From: Parapedobacter koreensis | GTDB lineage: Bacteria > Bacteroidota > Bacteroidia > Sphingobacteriales > Sphingobacteriaceae | Length of the DNA stretch: 64,000 bases | Reading direction: 5' to 3' | NCBI RefSeq assembly: GCF_900109365.1 | Contig: NZ_FNZR01000001.1 | Location: 682,001 to 746,000 of the forward strand | Shown here: in pieces, positions 20,677 to 30,400 of the stretch | Position numbering within the stretch: position 1 is the stretch's first letter | How the letters are laid out: each line of letters starts with the position of its first letter | Notes under the pieces: model-generated | Database searches by the model: none | The model's input: the letters and a program-made list of their open reading frames with translations, nothing else | Told to the model about the DNA's origin: nothing | Program-made: the position numbers and the translations under genes

Positions 20677-20695
20677 AGATAAAGAAAAAAATTTA

Positions 20696-20708
20696 GGTCG
20701 TGCCGACC
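20696..20708 (-). terminator. Weak terminator after nusG
   Basis: On the minus strand a 5-bp GGTCG/CGACC hairpin with a 3-nt loop is followed by TAAATTTTTTT. The short stem suggests partial termination between nusG and rplK, in line with the separate promoter just downstream. Confidence 0.5.
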
Positions 20709-20714
20709 GTTAGC

Positions 20715-21260
20715 TTATTCCTTTTCTACTTGTATATAATTTAATTCCAATGGTGTCTTACGGCCAAAGACCTTTACCATCACCTTCAATTTCTTCTTCT
20801 CTTCGTTCACTTCTTCAATTTCACCCGTAAATCCATTGAATGGGCCATCATTTACCTTCACCAGTTCACCCACATAAAAAGGCACGCTCATCATTTCGCC
20901 CTGCCCGGACATTTCGTCCACTTTTCCCAAAATACGGTTAATTTCAGCCGGACGCAATGGTATGGGCGTACCGTCCTTATCACCCAGAAAGCCTACTACA
21001 CTATTGATATTCTTAATTACGTGCTCCAACTCACCATCCAACGCCGCTTCTAACAGCACATAACCCGGATAAAAATTACGCTCCTTAGCAACTTTCTTTC
21101 CGTCGCGCATTTGGTAATATTTCTCCATTGGAATCAACACCTGAGGAACAAGGTGATTAATGCCCAAACGGTTTATTTCGGCTTCAATATATTGCTTAAC
21201 TTTTTTTTCCTTGCCGCTCACAGCCCGCACAACATACCATTTCAGTCCTTGATCTGCCAT
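20715..21260 (-). CDS. nusG: Transcription termination/antitermination protein NusG
   Basis: Universal elongation factor that bridges the polymerase clamp and couples it to Rho or to the ribosome through S10. The NGN domain starts WYVVRAVSGKEKKVKQYIE, and the C-terminal KOW domain carries VKVNDGPFNGFTGEIEEVN (about 130-148). 181 residues is normal. It lies 17 bp after secE and before a weak hairpin, the ancestral secE-nusG-rplK order. Confidence 0.98.
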   Translation of the reverse strand: MADQGLKWYVVRAVSGKEKKVKQYIEAEINRLGINHLVPQVLIPMEKYYQMRDGKKVAKERNFYPGYVLLEAALDGELEHVIKNINSVVGFLGDKDGTPIPLRPAEINRILGKVDEMSGQGEMMSVPFYVGELVKVNDGPFNGFTGEIEEVNEEKKKLKVMVKVFGRKTPLELNYIQVEKE

Positions 21261-21277
21261 TTCTTCTTTCCCAACAA

Positions 21278-21472
21278 TTAAGACCCAATATTATAGAACA
21301 GCTCCAGCACACTACTCGACGCCTTATCCATCGCAAAGATAACCAATGCAATAATTATCGAGGCTACCAACACCACCACGGCAGAACTTTGCAGCTGCGA
21401 CCAAGTGGGCCAAGTGACCTTTTGACCCATCTCTGTGTAAGAGTCTTTTAAAAATTCAAGTACGTTTGCCAT
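21278..21472 (-). CDS. secE: Preprotein translocase subunit SecE
   Basis: Small essential clamp of the SecYEG channel. The 64-residue form has the conserved cytoplasmic helix ending KVTWPTWSQLQSSAVVV and a single membrane segment (about 30-52), as in most Gram-positive and Bacteroidota SecE; E. coli has two extra helices. It is flanked by tRNA-Trp upstream and nusG downstream. Confidence 0.97.
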   Translation of the reverse strand: MANVLEFLKDSYTEMGQKVTWPTWSQLQSSAVVVLVASIIIALVIFAMDKASSSVLELFYNIGS

Positions 21473-21489
21473 GTCCTGTTAACAGTTAG

Positions 21490-21560
21490 CACGGGCACCA
21501 GGATTCGAACCCAGATCAAAGGTTTTGGAGACCTCTATTCTACCATTGAACTATGCCCGT
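21490..21560 (-). tRNA. tRNA-Trp (anticodon CCA)
   Basis: A 71-nt cloverleaf on the minus strand. The acceptor ACGGGCA pairs with TGCCCGT, the discriminator is G, the anticodon loop is CTCCAAA and the T-loop is GGTTCGAATCC. CCA is not encoded. It lies 17 bp before secE, its usual place in this phylum. Confidence 0.97.
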
Positions 21561-21575
21561 GTATTTATTTAGACA

Positions 21576-21613
21576 CGATTAGCTAATCAGCCAAATAACT
21601 GATTAGCTAATCG
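21576..21613 (-). terminator. Long perfect hairpin after tuf
   Basis: A 15-bp perfect inverted repeat (21576-21590 with 21599-21613, core ATTAGCTAAT on both arms) with an 8-nt loop. The U-tract on the minus strand is poor (TGTCTAAATAAA). It may terminate tuf or protect its 3' end. Confidence 0.7.
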
Positions 21614-21640
21614 ATGGAATTTTATCCCAAAGGGACGTGA

Positions 21641-22828
21641 TTATTTAATAATCTCAGTCACCTGTCCAGCGCCAACGGTCCGGCCACCTTCACGGATAGC
21701 GAAACGAAGGCCTTTTTCCATAGCGATAGCGTTGATCAACTTCACGGTAATCGTTACGTTATCACCAGGCATCACCATTTCTACACCGTCTGGAAGTGCA
21801 ATCTCTCCTGTTACGTCTGTCGTACGGAAATAGAATTGCGGACGATATTTGTTGAAGAATGGCGTGTGACGACCACCTTCAGCCTTTGACAATACGTATA
21901 CTTCTGCTTTGAATTCGGTGTGCGGAGTTACGGAACCTGGTTTACAGATAACCATACCACGACGGATATCGGTTTTCTCAATACCACGCAACAACAATCC
22001 TACGTTGTCACCAGCTTCACCCCGATCCAAAATCTTACGGAACATTTCCACACCCGTAACCACGGATTTCAAATTCTCGGCACCCATACCCAAAATATCA
22101 ACAGTATCGCCGGTGTTGATTACACCGCGCTCAATACGTCCGGTGGCTACCGTACCACGGCCTGTGATGGAGAATACGTCTTCCACAGGCATCAGGAACG
22201 GAAGATCCGTCAACCGCGGAGGAATTGGAATGTAGTTATCCACAGCATCCATCAATTCCATAATTTTGTCTACCCATTGAGGCTCTCCGTTCAAACCACC
22301 AAGTGCTGAACCACGAATCACAGGGATATCGTCACCTGGGTATTCGTAGAACGACAACAACTCGCGGATTTCCATTTCCACCAAATCCAACAATTCCGGA
22401 TCGTCTACCAAGTCTACCTTGTTCATGAACACGACCAATGCAGGCACACCTACCTGACGAGCCAACAGGATGTGTTCGCGAGTTTGTGGCATGGGACCAT
22501 CTGTAGCAGCAACTACAATGATAGCTCCGTCCATTTGAGCAGCACCAGTAACCATGTTCTTCACATAGTCAGCGTGGCCTGGACAGTCAACGTGCGCATA
22601 GTGGCGGTTGGCTGTTTGGTATTCAACGTGTGCTGTATTAATGGTGATACCGCGTTCTTTTTCCTCAGGAGCAGAGTCGATTGAATCAAAAGAACGGGCC
22701 TCAGAAAGTCCTTTATCTGCTAATACCTTTGTAATTGCAGCGGTAGTTGTTGTCTTACCGTGGTCAACGTGACCGATCGTACCAATGTTTAAGTGCGGTT
22801 TACTGCGGTCAAATTTCTCTTTTGCCAT
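21641..22828 (-). CDS. tuf: Elongation factor Tu
   Basis: GTPase that delivers aminoacyl-tRNA to the ribosomal A site. The G-motifs are all present: GHVDHGKT (19-26), DCPGH (81-85) and NKVD (136-139). The effector loop region contains [13 protein letters not shown]. Domains 2 and 3 follow, and the protein ends in [10 protein letters not shown]. 395 residues is normal. It follows four tRNA genes (Thr, Tyr, Gly, Thr) in the same order as the E. coli thrU-tyrU-glyT-thrT-tufB operon, so co-transcription with them is likely. Confidence 0.99.
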   Translation of the reverse strand: MAKEKFDRSKPHLNIGTIGHVDHGKTTTTAAITKVLADKGLSEARSFDSIDSAPEEKERGITINTAHVEYQTANRHYAHVDCPGHADYVKNMVTGAAQMDGAIIVVAATDGPMPQTREHILLARQVGVPALVVFMNKVDLVDDPELLDLVEMEIRELLSFYEYPGDDIPVIRGSALGGLNGEPQWVDKIMELMDAVDNYIPIPPRLTDLPFLMPVEDVFSITGRGTVATGRIERGVINTGDTVDILGMGAENLKSVVTGVEMFRKILDRGEAGDNVGLLLRGIEKTDIRRGMVICKPGSVTPHTEFKAEVYVLSKAEGGRHTPFFNKYRPQFYFRTTDVTGEIALPDGVEMVMPGDNVTITVKLINAIAMEKGLRFAIREGGRTVGAGQVTEIIK

Positions 22829-22882
22829 TGTTATGCGAATTAGTAATTTAAAATTTTATGTATGAATATAGTTACTCTTACG

Positions 22883-22954
<72 letters not shown>

Positions 22955-23031
22955 TTTGTGTTTACAATCCAAATCCCCGCCAATTCACCGCTATGGATGG
23001 TTTGACAGAGTATCAATCTACACAATTTATG

Positions 23032-23104
23032 AGCGGAAGACGGGTCTCGAACCCGCAACCTATAGCTTGGAAGGCTATCGCTCTACCAATTGAGCTACTT
23101 CCGC
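23032..23104 (-). tRNA. tRNA-Gly (anticodon TCC)
   Basis: A 73-nt cloverleaf on the minus strand with acceptor GCGGAAG/CTTCCGC, anticodon loop CTTCCAA and T-loop GGTTCGAGACC. CCA is not encoded. Confidence 0.97.
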
Positions 23105-23110
23105 TTATGG

Positions 23111-23191
23111 TGGGGGGAGAAGGATTCGAACCTTCGAAGCCGAAGCAACGGATTTACAGTCCGTCCCATTTGACCGCTCTGGAATCCCCCC
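23111..23191 (-). tRNA. tRNA-Tyr (anticodon GTA)
   Basis: An 81-nt class II tRNA on the minus strand with a long variable arm (GCTTCGGC region), acceptor GGGGGGA/TCCCCCC, discriminator A and anticodon loop CTGTAAA. Bases 23110-23108 read CCA, so the 3' end may be encoded here, unlike its neighbours. It is the substrate of the TyrS encoded at 690-1973. Confidence 0.97.
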
Positions 23192-23198
23192 AACTTAG

Positions 23199-23271
<73 letters not shown>

Positions 23272-23386
23272 AAAACCTTCAAAAAACACAGGGAACAACT
23301 TTCCCCAACCGCCCTACTTAGTGTGCCTCACTTAGTTTAATCACTAAATTTAAACCTTGAAAAACACCCCTTTTCCTTAGGGACTG

Positions 23387-23416
23387 CAAAGATATACAAA
23401 CTTGTTTTAATACAAA
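23387..23416 (-). promoter_or_regulatory. Promoter of the tRNA-tuf-secE-nusG block
   Basis: On the minus strand TTTG (23413-23416) is followed after 18 bp by TATCTTTG (23387-23394), a near-ideal Bacteroidota promoter. It reads toward the four tRNAs and tuf. The rest of the 239-bp divergent spacer holds no gene. On the plus strand a TATCTTCG at 23487-23494 may serve the barrel gene. Confidence 0.8.
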
Positions 23417-23510
23417 AATTATTTACAAAAATCTGATACGGCCTGATCATCGTGCGTGACATCGCCACAATTCCGCTTCTTATCCTTATCTTCGCCCCGC
23501 AGAAATTACT

Positions 23511-24665
23511 ATGGGATTTGTTCTACGCTATTTAATCTGCCTGTTCATTGGAGGTGCTATATTCCCTGCCTTTGCACAGGAAAGAAGAAGCCTTTGGGAA
23601 CACCCGCTTGTCAAGCGATTCGTTTCCCCCGAAAAAGACAGTACGCGGTCAGCAGGCTTCATTGTTGTCCCCGCCTTGGGATATGCCCAGGAAACCGGAA
23701 TCGAATTTGGCCTAGCCGGTGTTTATAATTTTTACTTGAATAAAGCAGACAACCTAATCCGCACCTCTAACCTCACGTTTATCGGCACGTTTACTACAGA
23801 GCGGCAGACCAACCTTAAGTTGGAATCAGATATCTGGACTACGGACAATCTCTACCATTACGCGGGTGAATTACGTTTTCGGAATTTCCCTTTCAATTAT
23901 TATGGATTAGGTAATCAAACCGAAGAATCCAGTAGCGATGTCTTAACCCAACGCATGATCAGGATACGGCTGGAGGGCGAACGTAAGCTGGCACCCAACT
24001 ATTATGCAGGGCTCAACTTTACTTATGAGCATTTGACATTTTTTGACAAAGAAAGCGACGGAATATTTGAGCATATGCCTCCCTATGGCCAGACGGGCGG
24101 GCAACACGCTCTCATTGGCATCTCTCAATTGTATGACACGCGCAATAGGAATACGTACACCACCAACGGGTATTATGCCCGTGCAAAATATGCGTATTCC
24201 CCCGGTATCGGCGGTGGCCATCAGTTTAAGGGCAGTCTCCTGGATATCGACCTGCGCGCTTTTTTCCCATTGACGAATCAGCTCACATTTGGACTAAACA
24301 GTCGTTTTGAAACCACTATGGGCCCACGGGTACCTTTTTACGTATACCGCGAATTGGGTGGTGATATGATGATGCGTGGGTATTACCTTGGCCGTTATCG
24401 GGATCGTAGCCTACTTGAGGCACAAGGCGAACTCCGTTACCGCTTTCACCCACGCATCGGTATAGCCGCTTTTGCTGGCACGGGTTCCACGTATCATGAC
24501 GGCCTTAAAAATGCCCGATTCATACCCTCCTACGGTGGGGGACTACGCTACTTTTTTGATTTGGAACACAATAGCAGCGTCCGGTTGGAATATGGTGTCG
24601 GCGAACAGCGCCCTGGCGAAAAACGCCAAGGCGGGTTCTACCTGTCATTAAGCGAAGCATTTTAA
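23511..24665 (+). CDS. BamA/TamA-type outer-membrane beta-barrel protein (Omp85 barrel domain only)
   Basis: A 384-residue outer-membrane protein. It has a signal peptide (residues 1-22, ending AFAQ) and then only the 16-strand Omp85 surface-antigen barrel, with no POTRA repeats. Alternating aromatic strands (GIEFGLAGVYNFYLNK, YHYAGELRFRNFPFNYYGLGNQT) lead to ELGGDMMMRGYYLGRYRDR, which is the VRGF/Y lid-lock motif of the superfamily. It ends in Phe (LSEAF), the usual barrel insertion signal. POTRA-less barrels of this kind are frequent in Bacteroidota; their job is not known, and a role in lipid or protein handling is a guess. The convergent lipoprotein gene follows after 2 bp. Confidence 0.88.
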   Translation: MGFVLRYLICLFIGGAIFPAFAQERRSLWEHPLVKRFVSPEKDSTRSAGFIVVPALGYAQETGIEFGLAGVYNFYLNKADNLIRTSNLTFIGTFTTERQTNLKLESDIWTTDNLYHYAGELRFRNFPFNYYGLGNQTEESSSDVLTQRMIRIRLEGERKLAPNYYAGLNFTYEHLTFFDKESDGIFEHMPPYGQTGGQHALIGISQLYDTRNRNTYTTNGYYARAKYAYSPGIGGGHQFKGSLLDIDLRAFFPLTNQLTFGLNSRFETTMGPRVPFYVYRELGGDMMMRGYYLGRYRDRSLLEAQGELRYRFHPRIGIAAFAGTGSTYHDGLKNARFIPSYGGGLRYFFDLEHNSSVRLEYGVGEQRPGEKRQGGFYLSLSEAF

Positions 24666-24667
24666 CG

Positions 24668-26194
24668 TCAAAACGCCTTTTCTACATCGTCACGCCACGT
24701 TGCATCAAGCACCACGTTGAAGCCGTTAATACGGCCTGCGCCACCAGTCAATCGCCCGCTGAACGTTAGCCGCACACTGTTCGTTATCTGTTCATCAATT
24801 GTCACGCTGTTCAATAATTCGTCCTCTTCACCGTATGCAATCACCTCATAATTCACCTGGCGAACATCGGGTACTATTCCCAAGAATTGATGAAAGGCAA
24901 TCCGGTAATCTTCCGCATTCCTAAAACCACTAAATACGATGGTTTGCACATTAGTGATTGGTTGTTCTGTTGTTTCACCAAACGGCGTATACAGGTAATT
25001 GTCATGCAGCCGCGTCACCGTTATCTTCTTTACGGCAAGAAGATCCGTCACGATGTCCGTAAAATCGAACGCGACCAGGCTGTAACACCGTTCCAACGTG
25101 ACCGTTTCCTCGATATCGGCGTCAGTCACTTCAACGTTTCTGATGAATGACGCATAAGTGATGGCTTCATGATCATCGAAATGCTGACCGAAATAGAAGT
25201 CCCTGGCGTTATTTACCTCATCGGGCAATAAAAGTTCTCCGCGAGATCGGTAAGCCAAGAATACAATATCGTAAGCGCCTTCGGTCAGAAGGATCTCCAT
25301 TGTCCCGTCTCCGCTTAATTCGTCCATTGGCAATTCCTGTTGTTTGACTACATGACCGTCATCAGCGGAAAAGATATAATAACGCAGCGTACTGGGCGCT
25401 GATGGATCGCCGGTGGGTGCACCCGTATACACCCCCGAAAGGCGGATGTTGTCGAGTTTTACGACCCCGGTACGCCCGTTGTAATCGCCTGCCGATCCCC
25501 TATTGCCGGGCAGAAATTCAATTTTTATTTTTAATGCCACAGTACCGACAAATTCCGATACGATATTCAAATCAAAAGCATATTGATTACGAGATTGAGC
25601 TCCCATATTCCCAAATTGGTTATTCGCACTCAATACCTCATAACTATCACCACCATCCACAGAATATGTCAGCAAAAAATCCTTCGGCCCTGTATTAGAA
25701 CTACTTATATCAAAAGCAAAGGTTGTGAGCGATTCGATATCATACAAAGGCAGATTAAATTCAACCGTTTGTGCCCCTGGAACACTCCATGCTTGGCCTG
25801 CCTCCACTGGTGCCAAACCAAAACCGCTTCCAAAATCAGGTTCCGTAGCCGCCTCAAACGTAATCTCCGCCCCTACTTCATCCACTGCAATATCCGGTTC
25901 TAACGTTTCGTCATTAAAAGACCAATAATATACGTATTGAGACTCCGGGCTGGGTTCAATATTCCGCTGGGCTAACATACCTGCGCTAAGTCTCCCGAAG
26001 GCCGGGTGGTCAACCGCAGATGATTTCGACAACGGCACAATGTCGGATTCAAAACCGGATAATTTAAAAGTGACGGCGTGAGCTGATTCGGTGACAGTTG
26101 GCGATGCGGGAATATCCCGCTTACAGCTAAATAGTGCACCGCCTGTAAGCACGCAACAAATAAAACCACGTGAAAGGTGTTGTAAGGCATTCAT
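24668..26194 (-). CDS. Lipoprotein with a carbohydrate-binding-like jelly roll and a Mfa2/FimB-like C-terminal region
   Basis: A 508-residue lipoprotein; the signal ends GALFSC, with the lipid Cys near residue 24. Residues ~80-255 (YYWSFNDETLEPD, WSVPGAQTVEFNLP, TYSVDGGDSY, KLDNIRLSG) look like a jelly-roll domain of the kind found with Bacteroidota cell-surface binding proteins. Residues ~265-505 (RYYIFSADDG, ILLTEGAYDIVFLAY, ERCYSLVAFDFTD) resemble the tandem Ig-like domains of Mfa2/FimB fimbrial anchors. No fimbrial subunit or chaperone gene is next to it, so I would not call it a fimbrial anchor outright. A possible -7 box (TATTTTTG) lies at 26284-26291. Both domain assignments rest on visual pattern only. 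Confidence 0.6.
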   Translation of the reverse strand: MNALQHLSRGFICCVLTGGALFSCKRDIPASPTVTESAHAVTFKLSGFESDIVPLSKSSAVDHPAFGRLSAGMLAQRNIEPSPESQYVYYWSFNDETLEPDIAVDEVGAEITFEAATEPDFGSGFGLAPVEAGQAWSVPGAQTVEFNLPLYDIESLTTFAFDISSSNTGPKDFLLTYSVDGGDSYEVLSANNQFGNMGAQSRNQYAFDLNIVSEFVGTVALKIKIEFLPGNRGSAGDYNGRTGVVKLDNIRLSGVYTGAPTGDPSAPSTLRYYIFSADDGHVVKQQELPMDELSGDGTMEILLTEGAYDIVFLAYRSRGELLLPDEVNNARDFYFGQHFDDHEAITYASFIRNVEVTDADIEETVTLERCYSLVAFDFTDIVTDLLAVKKITVTRLHDNYLYTPFGETTEQPITNVQTIVFSGFRNAEDYRIAFHQFLGIVPDVRQVNYEVIAYGEEDELLNSVTIDEQITNSVRLTFSGRLTGGAGRINGFNVVLDATWRDDVEKAF

Positions 26195-26552
26195 AGGTAA
26201 GTATGATTAATTAAGTAAGTAAATTAGAAAAGCTGGACATTGTTCAGCGACAGAAGCTTTAGGCACGAGTTTAAGTGTCAAACCAAAAATAAAACATTCA
26301 TTCAAAAATCATCGAATGCCCGTGATGATGTAAGCCAATCTTTACAATGCTATAAAATTGAGTAAGAATTAGGATAGCAATAGCATTTCTAAGCTTAATC
26401 GCACAGCAAAAAATTAACAAGTAAGAAAAAAACACCTTGGTTAGCGGCCCATTTACCGTAATTATTTTTTGCCTCCTGCACACAAACATAACGCCTCTTT
26501 CTTTGTTTATCTGATTGGTATTGAGTTGTTAAAAAACATAAAACCAACAGCC
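26195..26552. other. AT-rich divergent spacer without a gene
   Basis: 358 bp between the Mfa2-like lipoprotein (minus) and the DUF6152 gene (plus). On the minus strand CAAAAATA at 26284-26291 reads as TATTTTTG, a possible -7 box for the lipoprotein. Nothing else was recognised: no tRNA, no strong hairpin and no convincing open frame. Confidence 0.6.
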
Positions 26553-26906
26553 ATGGTTTATTTAAAAGGCATTACGCTGGCAATGGTATTTTTGCTTGGC
26601 GTATCATTTACGTATTTCCATCACGGATGGGCCAATTATGACCAAACGAAAGTGTTGGATTTCCAGACGACGATTGAGCATGCTGTCTATGAAAATCCAC
26701 ACGCATTAGCTGAAGTAACGTACAACGACGCTACCTGGACAGTTTATCTCGCTCCTGCAAGCCGGATGAAACTCCGTGGGGTATCCGCAGACATGATCAA
26801 AAAAGGAACTTCCCTACGGATAGTAGCTTATCCGCATAAAACCAAAAAGACAGAGATGCGTGCCGAACGGATATTTATCGGGGGCGAAAAATACGAGTTG
26901 CGTTAA
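26553..26906 (+). CDS. DUF6152 family protein
   Basis: A 117-residue secreted protein. I start at the ATG at 26553 (MVYLKGITLAMVFLLGV), which gives a clean signal peptide; the upstream extension to 26469 lacks one. The mature part opens HHGWANYDQTKVLDFQTTI and continues ENPHALAEVTYND, WTVYLAPASRM and KGTSLRIVAYPHK. That is the pattern of DUF6152, a small single-domain periplasmic protein of unknown function that often begins with a His-rich HHGW stretch. The next gene (DUF6644) starts 3 bp after its stop, and this pairing supports the family call. A metal-binding role for the histidines is possible but untested. Confidence 0.75.
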   Translation: MVYLKGITLAMVFLLGVSFTYFHHGWANYDQTKVLDFQTTIEHAVYENPHALAEVTYNDATWTVYLAPASRMKLRGVSADMIKKGTSLRIVAYPHKTKKTEMRAERIFIGGEKYELR

Positions 26907-26909
26907 TCG

Positions 26910-27398
26910 ATGCACGCCACGGTATCGCATTTTTTTGAATGGTTGGAAAACACCCCATTGGCAATAAGCATCCGGCAATCCTTATGGGCTTACCCCGCTT
27001 TGGAAATTATACATATTGTAGGGATTGTCATGCTTGTAGGGGCCGCGTTTTTATTTGATCTGCGTTTATTAGGCTTTTCCAAAAATCTACCCTTGCCCAT
27101 ACTTTCACGCCATTTATTACCTTGGTCGGCACGGGGATTACTAGTTATCATACCATCTGGCATGTTGCTATTCTTGACCAATGCTACATCCCTGGCTTTT
27201 GACCCGACGTTCTGGCTTAAATTGGTCTTACTGGGTGCCGCGGGGCTTAACGCCCTGGTATTTCATCAAATTATTATCAATCGGCACATCAAACCAAAAA
27301 TTCAGGAAAGCCCGCCTTTTGGAGCAAAAATTTGCGCACTTTTTTCCATCATAGTTTGGATAGCGGTTATTGCTTGTGGACGTTTGTTGGCCTACTAA
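26910..27398 (+). CDS. DUF6644 family inner-membrane protein
   Basis: A 162-residue integral membrane protein with four predicted helices (about 25-47, 66-88, 98-118, 138-158). The sequence SLWAYPALEIIHIVGIVMLVGAAFLFDLRLLG matches the DUF6644 opening in pattern. Conserved His residues in helices (EIIHIVG, NALVFHQIIINRHIK) hint at haem or metal ligation but prove nothing. It is coupled to the DUF6152 gene (3 bp). The pair may form a small membrane redox or transport unit; that is inference. It is convergent with the ThuA fusion gene (12 bp gap, no clear terminator). Confidence 0.75.
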   Translation: MHATVSHFFEWLENTPLAISIRQSLWAYPALEIIHIVGIVMLVGAAFLFDLRLLGFSKNLPLPILSRHLLPWSARGLLVIIPSGMLLFLTNATSLAFDPTFWLKLVLLGAAGLNALVFHQIIINRHIKPKIQESPPFGAKICALFSIIVWIAVIACGRLLAY

Positions 27399-27410
27399 TC
27401 CAAGTAAACA

Positions 27411-30400
27411 TCATCTTATCACCCGCATGATGCCCTTCATAATGCGCCAATGCCCCGGAAACGTACACACATAGGGGTATTCACCCGGCGTGTCAGGAAC
27501 CGTAAAGGTCAGCTCATACCGCCCCTCCGGATTGACCAATGGGGTACTGAACAGCACATCCGGCGTATCAGGGATATACTGCATATCCATACCATTAGGC
27601 TGCTTGGCCAATTCATCCGCAGCCTGCCCCACCCGATCCAGCGTTCCTGGCTTCAAGATCAACAAGTTATGCTGCATGTGATCCGGGTTTTCGAAGCTGA
27701 TTTTCAACGTCTGCCCTGCCTTAGCTGTAAAGCTCGTCAAATCGTATTTCATTTCACCGATGACGGCCTTGATGGTTACAGACGCATCGTCCAGTTCGGG
27801 AATTTGCTGAAGCACCGTCATGCGTTTACCTGCAATGATACGTTCCGCAAACGAACCTTCGGCATTGGAAAGATCAGGATGTCCCAGTTTCTGATGGTAT
27901 TCATTCATGAAAGCCTGTCGGTGCGCAGCGCCAGCGATAAGCAAGGCATGAGACACCCACTTATCGGCTATGTTATCCGGCTGCTGTACGGCTTCGAAAA
28001 TGGCTTTACCGATTTCCGCTACTGGTGCGGCATCCGACAGTGCCAAGAAAGCCGCTAAACGCACACGCAAGTCCGGGTCGTGGATCACGCCAGACGCAAG
28101 AAGTTCCTGTACCACATCAGATTTACTTATAGGCAGTGTTTGGACAGCCGCCCGTCGCACACCGGGTGCCGGATGTCTCAACGCTCCTGCGACTACTGAC
28201 ACGCTTTTTTCATCAGGCCCATCCAGCAAGCCCAAACCGTGCAAAGCCCAGATGGCATGGGTAGCCGCACCATTGACATTCACCTCATCTACTGATGTAT
28301 CTTGTATGAGCTTATATAAATCGCTGGCAATTCCTCTATCACCAGATTCAACGAGCAGCCGTTGCGCAGTGAGCCGCCAAAACAGATTGTCGCTTTTCAG
28401 TGCATCCACCAACGTGCCTTTACGATCAGGATTCAATGCATAGGGTTTATAACGTTTGGCATCTTCATGGACCAACCGATAGATACGCCCTTTCGTGTTG
28501 TCCCGCAGCGGGTCGATATAAGCGTTGCCCGTTCCGTTTTCAAACCCCTGCGGCGTTGGGTTGTGCTGGATGACGAAATTATACCAATCCAGTATCCACA
28601 ATGCACCATCCGGCCCTACTTCTGCTTCCACTGGCCCAAACCAATTGTCCGAACTGGCCACCACATTCCAGCCATCACCCTGTTCCTTGAAACCGGATCC
28701 CACCTGCTCCAAAATATGGCGGTGTACCAGCCGTCCCGTCGGCTCGGAAACAAACGCCACCCTGTTCCAATATTCTTGCGGAAAAGCACGGGCAGTATAC
28801 AAGCTGTGGCCCGCCGCGGCGGTAAAACCACCATGCACATCCACCTGCCGGAGTTCTTTCGTAAGCACATGCATGTTATAGTGGCTATCAATCTTTTCTA
28901 TCCCGCGCTCATGTAGATTAGCCTTTTCGTAATAACGTAAAGGAATGGCGAAAAAATCGCTGTGCTCGTTATTAGCCGTGGAGATAAAGACGTCAAATTC
29001 TTCGGAGAACCCGAGGCCCCAGGTATTGTTGGTCGTGTTTCCTAAATATTCAAATTGCTTTCCCTCCCGATCAAATTGATAGATACCGGCCCCGAATTTA
29101 ACAGGATTGCCTGCTATTGTTCCCTCGAAACCCGAATAACCCACCGTACCCCAAATCCTGTTGTCCATTCCATACCGCAAATTGGACGGCCCCGCATGGG
29201 TATCATAAGTCCCCCAGCCGTCTATCCATACGTCGCGCACATCGGCCTTGTCATCCCCATCGGTGTCTTTCAAGAACAAAAATTGAGGAGCTTGCGCAAC
29301 CACAATACCGCCATTGATAAATGCAAAAGCGGTGGGAATATTCAATCCTTCGGCAAACACCGTGAATTTGTCTGCCTTGCCATCACCATCGGTATCCTCA
29401 CAGATGGTAATGCGGTCATCGCCTTCCCCTTTATCATTCCGCACGGTATTCGGGTAATCGACGGTTTCGATCACCCAAAGCCTACCTTTTTCATCCCAAT
29501 CCATAGCAATGGGCTTTTTGATGTCCGGTTCGCTGGCAAACAGTTCCAGCCGGAATCCTACCGGTACTTGTATTAATGTCTGCGATTCTTCCGGGCTTAG
29601 GGGATGCTGGTATCTTGGTGGTGGGTCACGGCGCTCGTAATTGGGCATCGTTCCTTCTTCGTAGGCAGGTTGGGCAATGGCGTATTCCTTCATTTTTTTA
29701 ACTGCATCATCTCCAACGGCCCAAAGGATGCCACTTTTTACCAGTTGTAGGAATCCTGGGTTGCGGAATGCCCGCTCGTCATGGCCGAAGGCCGTATAGA
29801 ATACCCGGCCCTTTCCATATTCCTTTACCCAGGTATACGGTTCGCGATGCGTGCTGTCCACGCGTTCCATCAATACGACGATATCGTCCGCTATCTTATC
29901 ATGCACATAGGTTTCATCCCATTCCGTCTCGAAAGGTTGTACGCCCTCCATCGCCGGGTGGTCGGGCTTGACAATTTCAGCGGAAAACGCCTCGCCACCA
30001 TGACTTTTAAACTGCCCGCCAATGAGCGCTACCACTTCCGGTGAATTACGGAAACAAAATGAAGCCGAATGTAAGGGGATAAACCCCTTACCGGAAGCCA
30101 CATAATCTAACAGTGCCTGCTCTTGCGTTGGGCTGATGGAATCATGGTTGGCATATACAATCAGCCCATCGTATCGATGCAAGTCCTTCCGTGTAAGGTC
30201 TTCCGGGTCTACGGAATAGGTTATGTTGATCCCTTCCGGAAAATATTCCTGCGCCAAGATATTGGCTAACAATTCCGAATCATGGTGTTTGCTGGCATGG
30301 CCAAGGAAAAACAGTTCCAGCCGCCTTGGCCCATCATCCCGGTTTTTTTGGCTACCACAGCCCAAAAAGAACAATAGCAGCAGCATCGATAGCCCTATTT

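Noticed and set aside
27450..28058. 202-codon plus-strand frame inside the ThuA fusion gene
   Set aside because: The minus-strand gene has continuous recognisable domains over the same bases, including the copper ligands; the plus frame has no family features.
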